Positions 1 to 7,428 of a stretch of DNA of 36,468 nt are shown here, one piece after another (position 1 is the stretch's first letter; every line of letters begins with the position of its first letter). The position numbers and the translations under genes were made by a program. The stretch covers positions 1-36,468 of the forward strand of contig JACRNU010000110.1 in NCBI GenBank assembly GCA_016234805.1, given 5' to 3'. Source of the DNA: Elusimicrobiota bacterium. GTDB lineage: Bacteria > Elusimicrobiota > Elusimicrobia > UBA1565 > UBA9628. The notes under the pieces are model-generated. The model had not been told where the DNA came from and ran no database searches. It saw only the letters and a program-made list of their open reading frames with translations.

Positions 1-1
1 G

Positions 2-202
2 CGGCTCGACGACCAGTACCTCGGCGCGGCCTCGGCGCCCTTTTCCTGGCCGCCGGAGAAAGGCAGCCATTGCCTGGAACTGGCGGACGCCTCAGGCAGG
101 GTCCTCGACCGTTCCGAGTTCACCGTGAGAGGGGAGAGCCCGGCCAGCCAGGACGCCCGTGAGTCCGGCGAGGCGCCCCCGGAACCCCAAGAGTCGAACT
201 GA
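2..202 (+). CDS. C-terminal end of a penicillin-binding protein 1C-like protein (partial)
   Basis: An open frame enters from the left edge and stops at 200-202. It encodes 66 residues. The first part reads LDDQYLGAASAPFSWPPEKG and then a stretch of the form G-x-H-x-L-E-L-x-D-x-x-G, which resembles the BiPBP_C beta-domain that closes PBP1C (bifunctional transglycosylase/transpeptidase; peptidoglycan synthesis in the periplasm). A low-complexity Glu/Pro/Ser tail follows. The catalytic domains lie outside the window, so the call rests on this short domain only. The stop overlaps the start of the next gene (TGATG), suggesting one operon. It could be another protein carrying the same C-terminal module. 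Confidence 0.6.
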   Translation, partial: RLDDQYLGAASAPFSWPPEKGSHCLELADASGRVLDRSEFTVRGESPASQDARESGEAPPEPQESN

Positions 203-1176
203 TGTCCATCCGGGACCATGCCAAGCCCCACGAGATCGCGGTCCTGTTCGCTTTCCTTTCAGCCGTGGGGCTGACCGCCGCTCTGGAGTTCCGCTGGCTG
301 CTGCATCGCTGGCTCCACCGCCGTGAAACCCCGTGTCCGCGGTTCTGGCCATTCCTCGGCCCGAGCGCGGACCGCGCCTTGACGGCGGCGCTCCATGCCG
401 CGGCCGCAGGCGGCCTGCTGTGCATCCTCTATGGCCGGTTCATAGAACCACGCTGGCTGGCCGTGCGATTCATCGAGATCCATTCAGAAAAGGTCCTTGC
501 CCAGACCGGGCGTCTGCGCATCGCCCACCTTTCCGATTTCCACTCCGAGCAGACTCCTATCGTCGAGATCAAGGCCGCGGAGGCCGCTGCCAAGCTCAAG
601 CCAGACCTCATCGTGGTCACAGGCGACTTCATCAACACGGAGGCGGGGCTGCCCACTGCGCGGCGCGCCCTTGAGATACTCTCGCGAGCAGGTCCGCTCT
701 TCCTCGTAACCGGGAACTTCGACATCGGGCTCCTTCCGGACAACGCCTTCAAAGGCATCCCCGCCACCGTACTGGATAGGCAGACCATAGAGCTGACGAT
801 CCGCGGGACCCCGGTGAGGATCACCGGGCTACCCGTCGAAAACGAAGGCTATTTCCCGCTCATCCTCAGGAAGTTGCCCCGCAAGCCGGCGCTCGACATC
901 TTCCTCGACCACTACTCCGACCTCATCGACGCCGCATCCCAAGCCGGGTTCGACCTCTACCTCGCGGGGCACACGCACGGCGGGCAGGTGCGTCTGCCTT
1001 GGTATGGAGCCCTGGTGACTCTGGCCAAGACCGGGAAGGAGTACGAATCAGGTCTTTATCTGGTCAGGAGCACGACGCTCCATGTAAGCCGGGGGTTGGG
1101 CATGATGGGGGAGCAGGCCCCGAGGGTCCGCTTCCTCTGCCGCCCGGAATTGACTATCATTGACCTCGTTCCATGA
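202..1176 (+). CDS. Membrane-anchored calcineurin-like metallophosphoesterase (YkuE/YaeI type)
   Basis: 324 residues. Two hydrophobic segments (about 11-34 and 60-80) anchor the protein. The phosphoesterase domain follows, with D-x-H at Asp112/His114 (HLSDFH), G-D at 141-142, G-N at 171-172 and GHTHGG from 256. These are the dimetal ligands of the calcineurin-like superfamily. The usual GNH(D/E) motif reads GNFD here, so the histidine thought to act as general acid is replaced by Phe173. The substrate cannot be read from sequence. Envelope-located relatives include LpxG-type lipid A precursor pyrophosphatases and phosphodiesterases of unknown role. The start overlaps the stop of the PBP1C-like gene and the end overlaps the next gene by 4 bases, so it is probably cotranscribed with both. 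Confidence 0.85.
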   Translation: MSIRDHAKPHEIAVLFAFLSAVGLTAALEFRWLLHRWLHRRETPCPRFWPFLGPSADRALTAALHAAAAGGLLCILYGRFIEPRWLAVRFIEIHSEKVLAQTGRLRIAHLSDFHSEQTPIVEIKAAEAAAKLKPDLIVVTGDFINTEAGLPTARRALEILSRAGPLFLVTGNFDIGLLPDNAFKGIPATVLDRQTIELTIRGTPVRITGLPVENEGYFPLILRKLPRKPALDIFLDHYSDLIDAASQAGFDLYLAGHTHGGQVRLPWYGALVTLAKTGKEYESGLYLVRSTTLHVSRGLGMMGEQAPRVRFLCRPELTIIDLVP

Positions 1177-1865
1177 ACGGCATGCAGCGAATCGTTCTTT
1201 TCTTGGCCATCGTCCTGTTTTGCGGCCGGACCGCGCACTCGGCCCGCGTTCCGGCAGGACCAGCCATCCAGGATTCCCTGACAAGCATGCTGGCGGGCTT
1301 CAAGGCTGAAACATGGACCGAGACGCCGGCCGTGTCGCCGGCAGTGCTGCCGACCGTCATCCAGCCGACTCCGACGCTGTCTGGCACGAACGCGATTGGA
1401 GCCTCGGGCCAGGAGGCTCAAGCCCTCGACCTCAGAGGATTCCTGTCTTTCTGGACCCAGGACTGCGGGAACGGCTGCGGACTGCCCCAGCCAGCCGCCC
1501 CGGCCATGCCAGCGGAACTGAGCCTGCCCTTGCCTGGCCGTCCAGGGGAAGCGACTTCAGCGCGATTCGAACGACAGGCGGCCCTGGGGATGACCAGCGT
1601 CCTTCAGGCGAAGGTCACGGCTTTCGCGGTCTGTCCCAGGGAGACCGGGTCCGCAACATCGGGAGGACCCGCGGCCCGGAAGGTCTCATGTCCGGACCGC
1701 TACTTCCAAATCCAGGTCGAGGTCCGGGGAGAGGCGGAAGTCTTCTGCGGCATGTCCATGGACGAGCACGATCTCGTTCCTTTCCCGGTGCTGATGTGCG
1801 CTGGGACGAGCAAGTCCGAGCCCTCGCGAAGGGTCGGAGTCACCTTGCATCGCAAGCCGCTCTAG
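1173..1865 (+). CDS. Secreted protein of unknown function
   Basis: 230 residues with a clear Sec signal peptide (hydrophobic core IVLFLAIVLFC, likely cleavage after AHS near residue 23). The mature part has a Pro/Thr-rich stretch (about 45-80) and then a compact region with cysteines in pairs (CGNGC near 100, later C-P and C-G motifs). Paired cysteines in an exported protein suggest disulfides. I recognise no family. It starts inside the stop of the phosphoesterase gene (ATGA overlap), so it is likely translated from the same mRNA, and it meets the convergent lipoprotein gene tail to tail with a 4-base overlap. Confidence 0.75.
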   Translation: MNGMQRIVLFLAIVLFCGRTAHSARVPAGPAIQDSLTSMLAGFKAETWTETPAVSPAVLPTVIQPTPTLSGTNAIGASGQEAQALDLRGFLSFWTQDCGNGCGLPQPAAPAMPAELSLPLPGRPGEATSARFERQAALGMTSVLQAKVTAFAVCPRETGSATSGGPAARKVSCPDRYFQIQVEVRGEAEVFCGMSMDEHDLVPFPVLMCAGTSKSEPSRRVGVTLHRKPL

Positions 1866-2671
1866 AGGCCGGTCTTGTATTCGATGAGCTCGGTGTTGGG
1901 GTTCTCGAAGCCCGGGCCGCCTACCGTGGTCTTGACCCTGCCGACGAAGGGAGCGTAGTAGTCGTACTTCCAGGAGCCGCCGAACATGGGGTTGAACTCC
2001 TTGACCTTGAGGCACCCCGTGAACTCGCCGGCAGCGGTCTCGACCCGCGCGTCGTCGGACTCGATGCGGTATTCGACCGTGTCCTCTCCGGAGCGGGCGC
2101 TCCAAGCGTGCCCCGCGGTGAAGGGGAACTTCAGGATGGGGACGCGCCTGTCCTGCCCGATCTCCCAGACCGCCCAGTCCTTCTTGGCGTACACCAGGAC
2201 CTCGGAGCGGATGTTCTTGGCGCCCGCGAAGAGGGCGGTGCCCATCTCGGCGGACACGGACCCGCTCGAAGTCTTGATGTCGAGCTCGAGCCGCATGTTC
2301 TTGCCGAGGCTGGCCGTGTCGCCGTAGGTCCAACGCCGGCCCGCGCTGATGGGGAAGTAATCGGGGCAGGCCATGAGCCCGGCCTTGGCCCGGGCGGCCC
2401 AGGGCTCGGCATCGGGGAAACGCCTCAGGGCGGCTTCATAGTGGCGCCGGGCCTCGAGGCACCGGTTGAGGTTCCCGGCGTAGATGTCCGCGGCGCGGAC
2501 CAGGGCCTCGGCTGTCCGGGGATCGTCCGGCTGTCGGGCAGCGAAGCGCTCGTAGTGCTTGATGGCCGGCAGGTACTTCTGCGCCCGAGCGTCGCGCGCG
2601 GCACGGGCGAGGTCCAGGGAATCGCAGCCGCCCAGGAGCGCGGCCAGGCACAGCAGCAGGAAGGGTCTCAT
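1862..2671 (-). CDS. Lipoprotein with TPR-like repeats, last gene of an ECF sigma operon
   Basis: 269 residues from the ATG at 2671. The frame is open further upstream, but this start gives a lipoprotein signal with LGGC and Cys16 as the lipidation site, and it overlaps the stop of the preceding gene (ATGA). Residues about 20-100 look like two TPR units (AIKHYERFAARQPDDPRTAE, then a second helix pair), resembling the outer-membrane assembly lipoprotein style. The C-terminal half starts with YFPISAGRRWTYGD, a pattern seen in beta-rich extracytoplasmic domains. The role is unknown. The operon places it under the sigma/anti-sigma pair at 3680-4733, so it may be part of the envelope signal that this cassette senses or repairs. 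Confidence 0.8.
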   Translation of the reverse strand: MRPFLLLCLAALLGGCDSLDLARAARDARAQKYLPAIKHYERFAARQPDDPRTAEALVRAADIYAGNLNRCLEARRHYEAALRRFPDAEPWAARAKAGLMACPDYFPISAGRRWTYGDTASLGKNMRLELDIKTSSGSVSAEMGTALFAGAKNIRSEVLVYAKKDWAVWEIGQDRRVPILKFPFTAGHAWSARSGEDTVEYRIESDDARVETAAGEFTGCLKVKEFNPMFGGSWKYDYYAPFVGRVKTTVGGPGFENPNTELIEYKTGL

Positions 2672-3696
2672 CGTACCGACTCCGCGATGCGTTGGAGGAT
2701 ATCCAGACCCAGGGGAGCGACCAGGACGAGCTTCGTCTCTCCGGAGGACCAGCCCAGGACCCCTGCGTCCTCGGTCCAGGAGACGAAGCCCGGGCCGGAA
2801 GCCAGGCGGACCTCCTTGCGATCCTTGGCGCCGAGGTCGAGCTTCGCCCTCGGAGGGGATTGGAAAAGGGACAGGACCACGGCCCCGTCGGAATACCTGC
2901 AATGGATGATCTTCTTGTCCTTGTAGGGGATCAGGTCCACACCGTCGAGCACGAACCCGGAGGGCAGCCAAGAGGGGAACCTCGGCCCGAACCCGGACTC
3001 GGCCTGGACCTTGGAACGGACCGTAGGCGAGGGCTCGAGCCGCCCTTCTCGGGAAGCGCCCGGGACCGCCTCGGGGCGGAACAGGGCAGGGTCATGCCTG
3101 ACCCCGAAGGACACGCGGGAGAACCGGCCCCTGAGCGCGATCCTGCCGTCCGGGAGCACGGTCTCGTCCTTGAGCACGAGTCTCCGCTCGCGGTCCACCC
3201 AAAGCCTGCGCCCAGGCGCCGCCCCGGACTTGGGGCTGAGTTCAAGCTTCCAGGTCAGCCTGCCTGCCACCTTTCCTCCTGTCGAGAGCGAGACACGGTA
3301 GAACGAGGAGGCCTGGGCGCCAGGGGCCGAAGAATTCCCGGGAGACGGCCCCTCCCAAACCTTGTTGGTTTTCCTGTCGAAGATCCACTCCTTGGCCCCA
3401 TCCGTGGCTGAGACGAACAGAACGCCCCCTTTGGAGTCCATGAACTCCCTGCGGCAGGCCAGTCCCTTTTCCGGGGCCGGGGAACACCGGACCAAGGACT
3501 TTCTGGACTTGCCCCGGCCGATCCTCACGAAGAAGGTCCCTTCGTACGACGCGGCCGGACCCCGGAGAGCGTCTTCGAGGACCGCTAAAGCCTCGGGAAG
3601 GGCCTGCTTCCCGGCTGCCCAGGCAGAAACCCAGGGCACGCTCAGCAAGAATGCGGCTGCCAATCCAGCCCGATAGGTCCTACTCGTCGGTTTCAT
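2668..3696 (-). CDS. RseB/MucB-like periplasmic regulator of an ECF sigma factor
   Basis: 342 residues from the ATG at 3696. This start has a GGAAGA ribosome site about 8 bases upstream and gives a good Sec signal peptide (LAAAFLLSVPWVSAWA). An in-frame ATG at 3711 is the alternative. The N-terminal half (YEGTFFVRIGRGKSRKS onward) fits the LolA-like domain of RseB. The C-terminal part has LPSGFVLDGV and later CRYSDGAVVLSLFQ, close to the RseB C-terminal pattern (LPxGF and YSDGLxxxSVF). In Proteobacteria RseB binds the anti-sigma factor RseA and slows its proteolysis, and it reads lipopolysaccharide or mislocalised lipids. Here it follows a zinc-type anti-sigma gene with a 17-base overlap, so the same role is inferred. 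Confidence 0.7.
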   Translation of the reverse strand: MKPTSRTYRAGLAAAFLLSVPWVSAWAAGKQALPEALAVLEDALRGPAASYEGTFFVRIGRGKSRKSLVRCSPAPEKGLACRREFMDSKGGVLFVSATDGAKEWIFDRKTNKVWEGPSPGNSSAPGAQASSFYRVSLSTGGKVAGRLTWKLELSPKSGAAPGRRLWVDRERRLVLKDETVLPDGRIALRGRFSRVSFGVRHDPALFRPEAVPGASREGRLEPSPTVRSKVQAESGFGPRFPSWLPSGFVLDGVDLIPYKDKKIIHCRYSDGAVVLSLFQSPPRAKLDLGAKDRKEVRLASGPGFVSWTEDAGVLGWSSGETKLVLVAPLGLDILQRIAESVR

Positions 3697-4192
3697 CGTC
3701 TTCCAGATCATTCCCCGCGTCCTCGCTGACAGGGCCTGACGCCCCGGGTCGGGTAGCGGAGCCTCCAAGAGGACGCTCAAGGGTGTATTGCCGGTGGGCG
3801 GAGAGCATGACATCCAAGGGCACGGCTTCCTCGGGGCGGCGCTCGAACCAGAGACCGACCAGAAGGAAGGCTGCCAAGCCGAAAGCGAACCCATAGCGGG
3901 GGGAGAGCGCGGACCGCCAGGCCGACAACCGCTGGCCAAACGATGGTCCCGAAGATTCCGGGGAGGCCGCCTCGGCACGGGCCGCGGCCCGGCGCAGGGT
4001 TTCCTTGAGGTCCCGGGGAGCGGCCGGGGCAGCCATGGAAGCCAGGGCCTGCTTGGACTTGGCCAGGACCGCCAGCCGCAGGCCGCAAGCCCGGCAATCC
4101 GCCACATGGGCTTCGACCTGGGCCGACTCCGCCGGAGTCGTCTCCCTGTCCGCGTACGCTGAGAGAAGTTCTTCCAATCCTTTACACTCCAT
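3680..4192 (-). CDS. Membrane-spanning zinc-finger (ZAS) anti-sigma factor
   Basis: 170 residues. The N-terminus has the zinc anti-sigma motif: Cys3, then His29-x3-Cys33-x2-Cys36 (AHVADCRAC). One transmembrane helix lies at about 108-122 (FAFGLAAFLLVGLWF). The periplasmic tail is short and ends in an acidic run (NDLEDDETDE). Such proteins hold a cognate ECF sigma factor at the membrane and release it when the periplasmic side is cleaved or altered. The gene overlaps the sigma gene by 11 bases upstream and the RseB-like gene by 17 bases downstream, which fits a sigma/anti-sigma pair. Confidence 0.85.
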   Translation of the reverse strand: MECKGLEELLSAYADRETTPAESAQVEAHVADCRACGLRLAVLAKSKQALASMAAPAAPRDLKETLRRAAARAEAASPESSGPSFGQRLSAWRSALSPRYGFAFGLAAFLLVGLWFERRPEEAVPLDVMLSAHRQYTLERPLGGSATRPGASGPVSEDAGNDLEDDETDE

Positions 4193-4733
4193 AGGCCACC
4201 ATCCCCGCGGTCCTTTTCAAGAGTCCCTCCCTGAGGGCTGTCCGGGCCCGGCTGACTCGCGAGCGCACCGTGCCCATGGGCATGCCCAGGACCCGGGATA
4301 TCTCATCGTAGCCCAAGCCCTGCATGTCGCATAGAGCCAGGATGGCCCGGTGCTCCTTGGTCAAACCCGCCAGGGCGGCTTTCAGGTGCCCCTCGGACTC
4401 CCTGCGCTCCAGCATGTCGAGGACCGCCTCGTCGCGCTCGTCCGCGATGGTCTCCGCGATGGAGACGCCCTCTCCATCCTCATGGCGGACCGGCATGTCC
4501 AGGGGGACCATGTTCCTGCGGTCGAATTTCTTGACGCTGTCCACATAGACGTTCTTAAGGATGGTCAGGAACCACTTCTCCAGGGGCTGGGACTGGTCGA
4601 AATGGTCCCAGGACTTGAAAAGCCTGAAAAAAGCCTCCTGCACGAGTTCCTTGGCCTCCTCCACGTTCTCGCAGAGCCGGTAGGCGAACGTGAACGCGCT
4701 ATCGGAGTATTCTTCGACGAATCGTTGGAGCAC
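4182..4733 (-). CDS. ECF-family RNA polymerase sigma factor
   Basis: 183 residues starting with GTG at 4733, preceded by GGTGGAGG at 4742-4749. Region 2 is visible as YRLCENVEEAKELVQEAF followed by RLFKSW, and region 4 as LTKEHRAILALCDMQGLGY, then DEISRVLGMPMGTVRSR with a helix-turn-helix. There is no region 1 or 3, as is normal for the ECF group. It directs RNA polymerase to a small regulon, probably for envelope stress, given the anti-sigma and RseB-like genes that overlap downstream. It is divergent from the histidine kinase gene. Confidence 0.92.
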   Translation of the reverse strand: MLQRFVEEYSDSAFTFAYRLCENVEEAKELVQEAFFRLFKSWDHFDQSQPLEKWFLTILKNVYVDSVKKFDRRNMVPLDMPVRHEDGEGVSIAETIADERDEAVLDMLERRESEGHLKAALAGLTKEHRAILALCDMQGLGYDEISRVLGMPMGTVRSRVSRARTALREGLLKRTAGMVAYGV

Positions 4734-4741
4734 GCTTGGGA

Positions 4742-4749
4742 GCCTCCAC
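4742..4749 (-). promoter_or_regulatory. Ribosome binding site of the ECF sigma gene
   Basis: GGTGGAGG reads toward the GTG at 4733. The GGAGG core ends 9 bases before the start codon. It supports this start, since no other start codon lies nearby that keeps region 2 intact. Confidence 0.6.
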
Positions 4750-4772
4750 CTATATACGAGCGAGACCTCAAA

Positions 4773-4779
4773 AAGTTCC
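4773..4779 (-). promoter_or_regulatory. Possible ECF-type -35 element (GGAACTT) upstream of the sigma gene
   Basis: The minus strand reads GGAACTT, identical to the -35 consensus of RpoE-like ECF sigma factors, which often drive their own operon. A -10 at the usual 16-17 base spacing would fall on the TATAT at 4751-4755. The transcript would then start inside or just before the ribosome binding site, leaving a leader of about 10 bases, so the assignment is weak. Confidence 0.3.
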
Positions 4780-4873
4780 CTAGGATTGTAACAAATCGGC
4801 CCGCCCGGGAGGATTGTCCTGGGTCAATCTCCGACGGAGACCAGGGGGAAAGGCGGGGGGCTGTAACAATTAT

Positions 4874-4902
4874 TTAACAAGCCTGTAATGGCCTCGTAAT
4901 GC
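4874..4902 (+). promoter_or_regulatory. Candidate promoter for the histidine kinase gene
   Basis: TTAACA at 4874-4879 matches the -35 consensus at five of six bases. TAATGC lies 17 bases later at 4897-4902 but matches TATAAT poorly. The region is AT-rich compared with its surroundings and lies in the divergent gap between the sigma and kinase genes. A TGTAAT at 4884-4889 is an alternative -10. Confidence 0.3.
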
Positions 4903-4934
4903 CCTGGACCTAGACTGTGAGTGAGGAAGCCACC

Positions 4935-5783
4935 ATGAACCAGACCACCCAGACCCAGGCCACGGGGAAGCTCGCGAAGAGCCCCGAGACCATCATGGCT
5001 TCCTATCTCACCCATGAGCTGCGCGCCCCGGTCACCGCGATCAAGCTCGGCCTCGAGATCTTCGAGGAGCAGATCGGCGACCGGCTCCAGGCGGACGAGC
5101 GGCAGATGCTCAACCTGGCCATCAAGAACACGGGCCGCCTCCAGGGCCTGGTCAACGACATCATGGATTACACCAAGGTCCTGGCCGGGAAGATGCAGCT
5201 CGCCTTCCAGGCCTGCGACGCCCGCGAGATCCTCTCCGACGTGGCGAGCTCCTTCCAGCCCTGGGCCATCTCCAGGGGCATCCGGCTCGTCAAGGAAGAC
5301 TCCAACGAGCCCCTGCCCCGGATCAAGGCCGAGCAGCGGCGGGTCATCCAGGTCCTGACCAACCTCATCTCCAACGCCCTCAAGTTCACCCCGGCCCGCG
5401 GCACGGTCACGGTGGGCGTGAAGATGGGCAAGTACGAGCACGCCGGCACCCTGGTCTTCCGGGTCAAGGACACGGGCCCCGGCATCCCGGCGGATCACCT
5501 CGAAAGCATCTTCGAAACTTTCAGCCAGTCGGTCTCCAACGGCAAGCAGTCCGACGGCACGGGCCTGGGCCTGACCCTGGCGCGCTCCATGGTCCAGCTG
5601 CACGGCGGCCGGATCTGGGCGGAAAGCTGGAAGGGGCTCGGCGCGACCTTCTGCTTCACCATCCCGATCGCCGCCGAGGACCTCCGGGAGCCCATCGAAG
5701 TCTACGCCAAGCCGGTCGAATACCACGGCCTGTTCGTGGACGTCTTCCGCAAGCTCAACTCCTTCGTGGCCGCCTTCTTCTGA
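4935..5783 (+). CDS. Soluble sensor histidine kinase
   Basis: 282 residues. I chose ATG at 4935 because GAGGAAG (4923-4929) sits at a normal distance upstream, while the in-frame GTG at 4917 has no ribosome site. The protein is almost only the kinase core: dimerisation and phosphoacceptor box with His27 (YLTHELRAPVTAI), N box NLISNALKF, G1 box DTGPGIP and G2 box GTGLGLTLAR. There is no transmembrane segment and no recognisable sensor domain. It would therefore need a partner to bring in a signal, or it acts as a bridging kinase. No response regulator gene is adjacent. A short C-terminal tail of about 35 residues after the ATPase domain is not explained. Confidence 0.9.
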   Translation: MNQTTQTQATGKLAKSPETIMASYLTHELRAPVTAIKLGLEIFEEQIGDRLQADERQMLNLAIKNTGRLQGLVNDIMDYTKVLAGKMQLAFQACDAREILSDVASSFQPWAISRGIRLVKEDSNEPLPRIKAEQRRVIQVLTNLISNALKFTPARGTVTVGVKMGKYEHAGTLVFRVKDTGPGIPADHLESIFETFSQSVSNGKQSDGTGLGLTLARSMVQLHGGRIWAESWKGLGATFCFTIPIAAEDLREPIEVYAKPVEYHGLFVDVFRKLNSFVAAFF

Positions 5784-5808
5784 GCCGACCCCAGCGCAGA
5801 CCCGTTGC

Positions 5809-6258
5809 TCAGCGCTCCGACCGGCGGCCGCCGTTGACCAGGCAGTCTTCGACGAGCATGAAGAGGATGTTCACCTGCTTCTGGGTGAGCTTCGCAGGCT
5901 GGCGCAGGGTGCCGGTCCATTCCACCTTCATGGTCTTGAGCTTGCCGGTGCAGCCTCGATCCTCGATCATGTAGGGGACGGGAAGCCCCATGGTCAGGGC
6001 CTCGTCGACCTTATCGTTCGTGCCGAAGATCGTATCACATCTGGAGGGGCCAGCGGCCTCATCCGTGACATGGACTTCGACATTGTCCCTGGTGCGGACG
6101 CGGCATTTGTCCTTTGTGCCCCTTGGGCCGCAGAACGTCGGGGTCCCCTCGGCGCGAACCAGGTTGTAGACATGCACGGCCGCAAGCACCGGTTCGGGGG
6201 GCTTGGAAGGGGGAGCCGCCAAGGCCGCGGCGGTCAACAAGGAAGCCAGCAAGGTCAT
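5809..6258 (-). CDS. Small secreted protein of unknown function
   Basis: 149 residues with a short signal peptide (MTLLASLLTAAALAAP). The mature part has several cysteines (Cys near 43, 52, 74, 102 and 138), suggesting disulfides in an oxidising compartment. I recognise no domain. It starts within the stop codon of the AMIN-SPOR gene (ATGA overlap), so it is probably translationally coupled to it and may work at the cell wall too. Confidence 0.7.
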   Translation of the reverse strand: MTLLASLLTAAALAAPPSKPPEPVLAAVHVYNLVRAEGTPTFCGPRGTKDKCRVRTRDNVEVHVTDEAAGPSRCDTIFGTNDKVDEALTMGLPVPYMIEDRGCTGKLKTMKVEWTGTLRQPAKLTQKQVNILFMLVEDCLVNGGRRSER

Positions 6259-7307
6259 TTCTTCGTCACGACGAAGGACCCGGCGTACCCGAGGCCCTTG
6301 AGCTTGCCGAAGACCTCATCCGCGGCAGGATGACCCTCGAAAGGGCCCACCCGGACCTGATAGAAGACCTTGCCTGACACATCGACCTTCACGACTTCCA
6401 CGGGGGAGACCGCCCCCTCGATGGACTTCTTGAGAGCCTCGGCGCGAGCCTCCTCGCCGAAAGAGCCTACCTGGACCAGGAACCGGCCCGAGGCCTTCGG
6501 AGAGACCTTGGGTTCCGGCTGCGGCTTGGCAGCAGCGGGTTCAGGCTTTGCGGCGGCCGCGGGCTTGACTGCTGGCGCGGGCTGGGGCGCAGTCGAGGCC
6601 GGAGGCCGAGCGTCCCCGAGGCCTTTAGGAAGGGCGTTGGCCGGAGGGGGCGCAGGGGATTTGTCCTGGCCGGGCTGAGCTTTCACGAGTTCGGCCTGGG
6701 TCTTAGGTTTGACTGGAGGCGTCGCGGCAGCCTGGTCCGGAGCCTTGGCCGCGGCGCCGGAACCTCCCAGGGAGGGAGGGGGAAGCTTGGAAGGCTGATC
6801 ATGCTTGGGGACGATGTCGACCTTTTTGGCGGGCTGGGCCTGAGCCGTCCGGGCAGGGACCTTGGTTCGCGCGGGGATGGCGGGCCGGCCGGCGCGAGCG
6901 CCTTCTTCCTTCAAAGGCCGGGGCCTCATGGCCGCGTCTCCCATGGCCAGGTGCATCACGTTGCCGTCCCAGTCGATGCTGTAGATCGCGTACGCGGACA
7001 TCTCCACCACCGCCCGGACGACCGGGGTCGGATCCGTGGAAAGCTGTCCCACCCGCACGCTCTTGAAGACGCGGCCCCTGCCCTCGAAATTCTGGGCCGC
7101 GGCCGTGAGGCTGGTGTTCTCCCAATCGATGAGCAGCCTCGGAGGGTCCTTTTCGAACCGGACGCGTTCTCTCGCCGGAGAGCTGAGATGGAACTCCACC
7201 CGATCGTCCTCCGGCACGACGGCCGCGAGTGAACCCGTCTCCCCTGCCCTGGCGCACGGGACTCCGGCGCACAAGGAAACAATCAGAACGAGCGCTGTTC
7301 TCTTCAT
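6255..7307 (-). CDS. Exported AMIN- and SPOR-domain cell wall protein
   Basis: 350 residues from ATG at 7307, which has GGAGG 7 bases upstream. A GTG two codons earlier is less likely. After the signal peptide (ALVLIVSLCAGVPCARA) comes an AMIN-like domain (about 25-125: VEFHLSSPARERVRFEKDPP and later SVRVGQLSTDPTPVVRAVVE), which binds peptidoglycan or targets septal and secretin complexes. A Pro/Ala/Lys-rich linker (about 130-265) follows, and then a C-terminal SPOR domain (FLVQVGSFGEEARAEALKK, then VFYQVRVGPFEGHPAADEV), which binds denuded glycan strands at division sites. There is no amidase domain, so it is probably a scaffold in division or wall remodelling. Confidence 0.85.
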   Translation of the reverse strand: MKRTALVLIVSLCAGVPCARAGETGSLAAVVPEDDRVEFHLSSPARERVRFEKDPPRLLIDWENTSLTAAAQNFEGRGRVFKSVRVGQLSTDPTPVVRAVVEMSAYAIYSIDWDGNVMHLAMGDAAMRPRPLKEEGARAGRPAIPARTKVPARTAQAQPAKKVDIVPKHDQPSKLPPPSLGGSGAAAKAPDQAAATPPVKPKTQAELVKAQPGQDKSPAPPPANALPKGLGDARPPASTAPQPAPAVKPAAAAKPEPAAAKPQPEPKVSPKASGRFLVQVGSFGEEARAEALKKSIEGAVSPVEVVKVDVSGKVFYQVRVGPFEGHPAADEVFGKLKGLGYAGSFVVTKK

Positions 7308-7401
7308 GGACACGCCTCCATTCCAGGCTGCAGTATCAAAGCATTTTGTCCCGTGTTTTTACAGAGGCGGCCGGGGAGGTCGGTCTTGCGACGGAATACA
7401 G

Positions 7402-7407
7402 TATAAT
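7402..7407 (+). promoter_or_regulatory. Perfect TATAAT -10 element
   Basis: TATAAT lies 21 bases before the ATG at 7429, so transcription would begin near 7414 with a leader of about 15 bases. No good -35 is visible at 17 bases. No clear Shine-Dalgarno sequence follows it. Confidence 0.55.
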
Positions 7408-7428
7408 CTTGAATCTCACGGCCAGTGC

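Noticed and set aside
1313..2926. A 537-residue plus-strand frame across the secreted protein and lipoprotein genes
   Set aside because: It is out of frame with the signal-peptide gene at 1173 and antisense to the lipoprotein with a clear lipobox; no domain seen.
4824..5726. A 300-residue minus-strand frame opposite the histidine kinase
   Set aside because: The kinase boxes are unambiguous on the plus strand and this frame is rich in Asp/Gly/Leu/Val repeats typical of antisense shadow.
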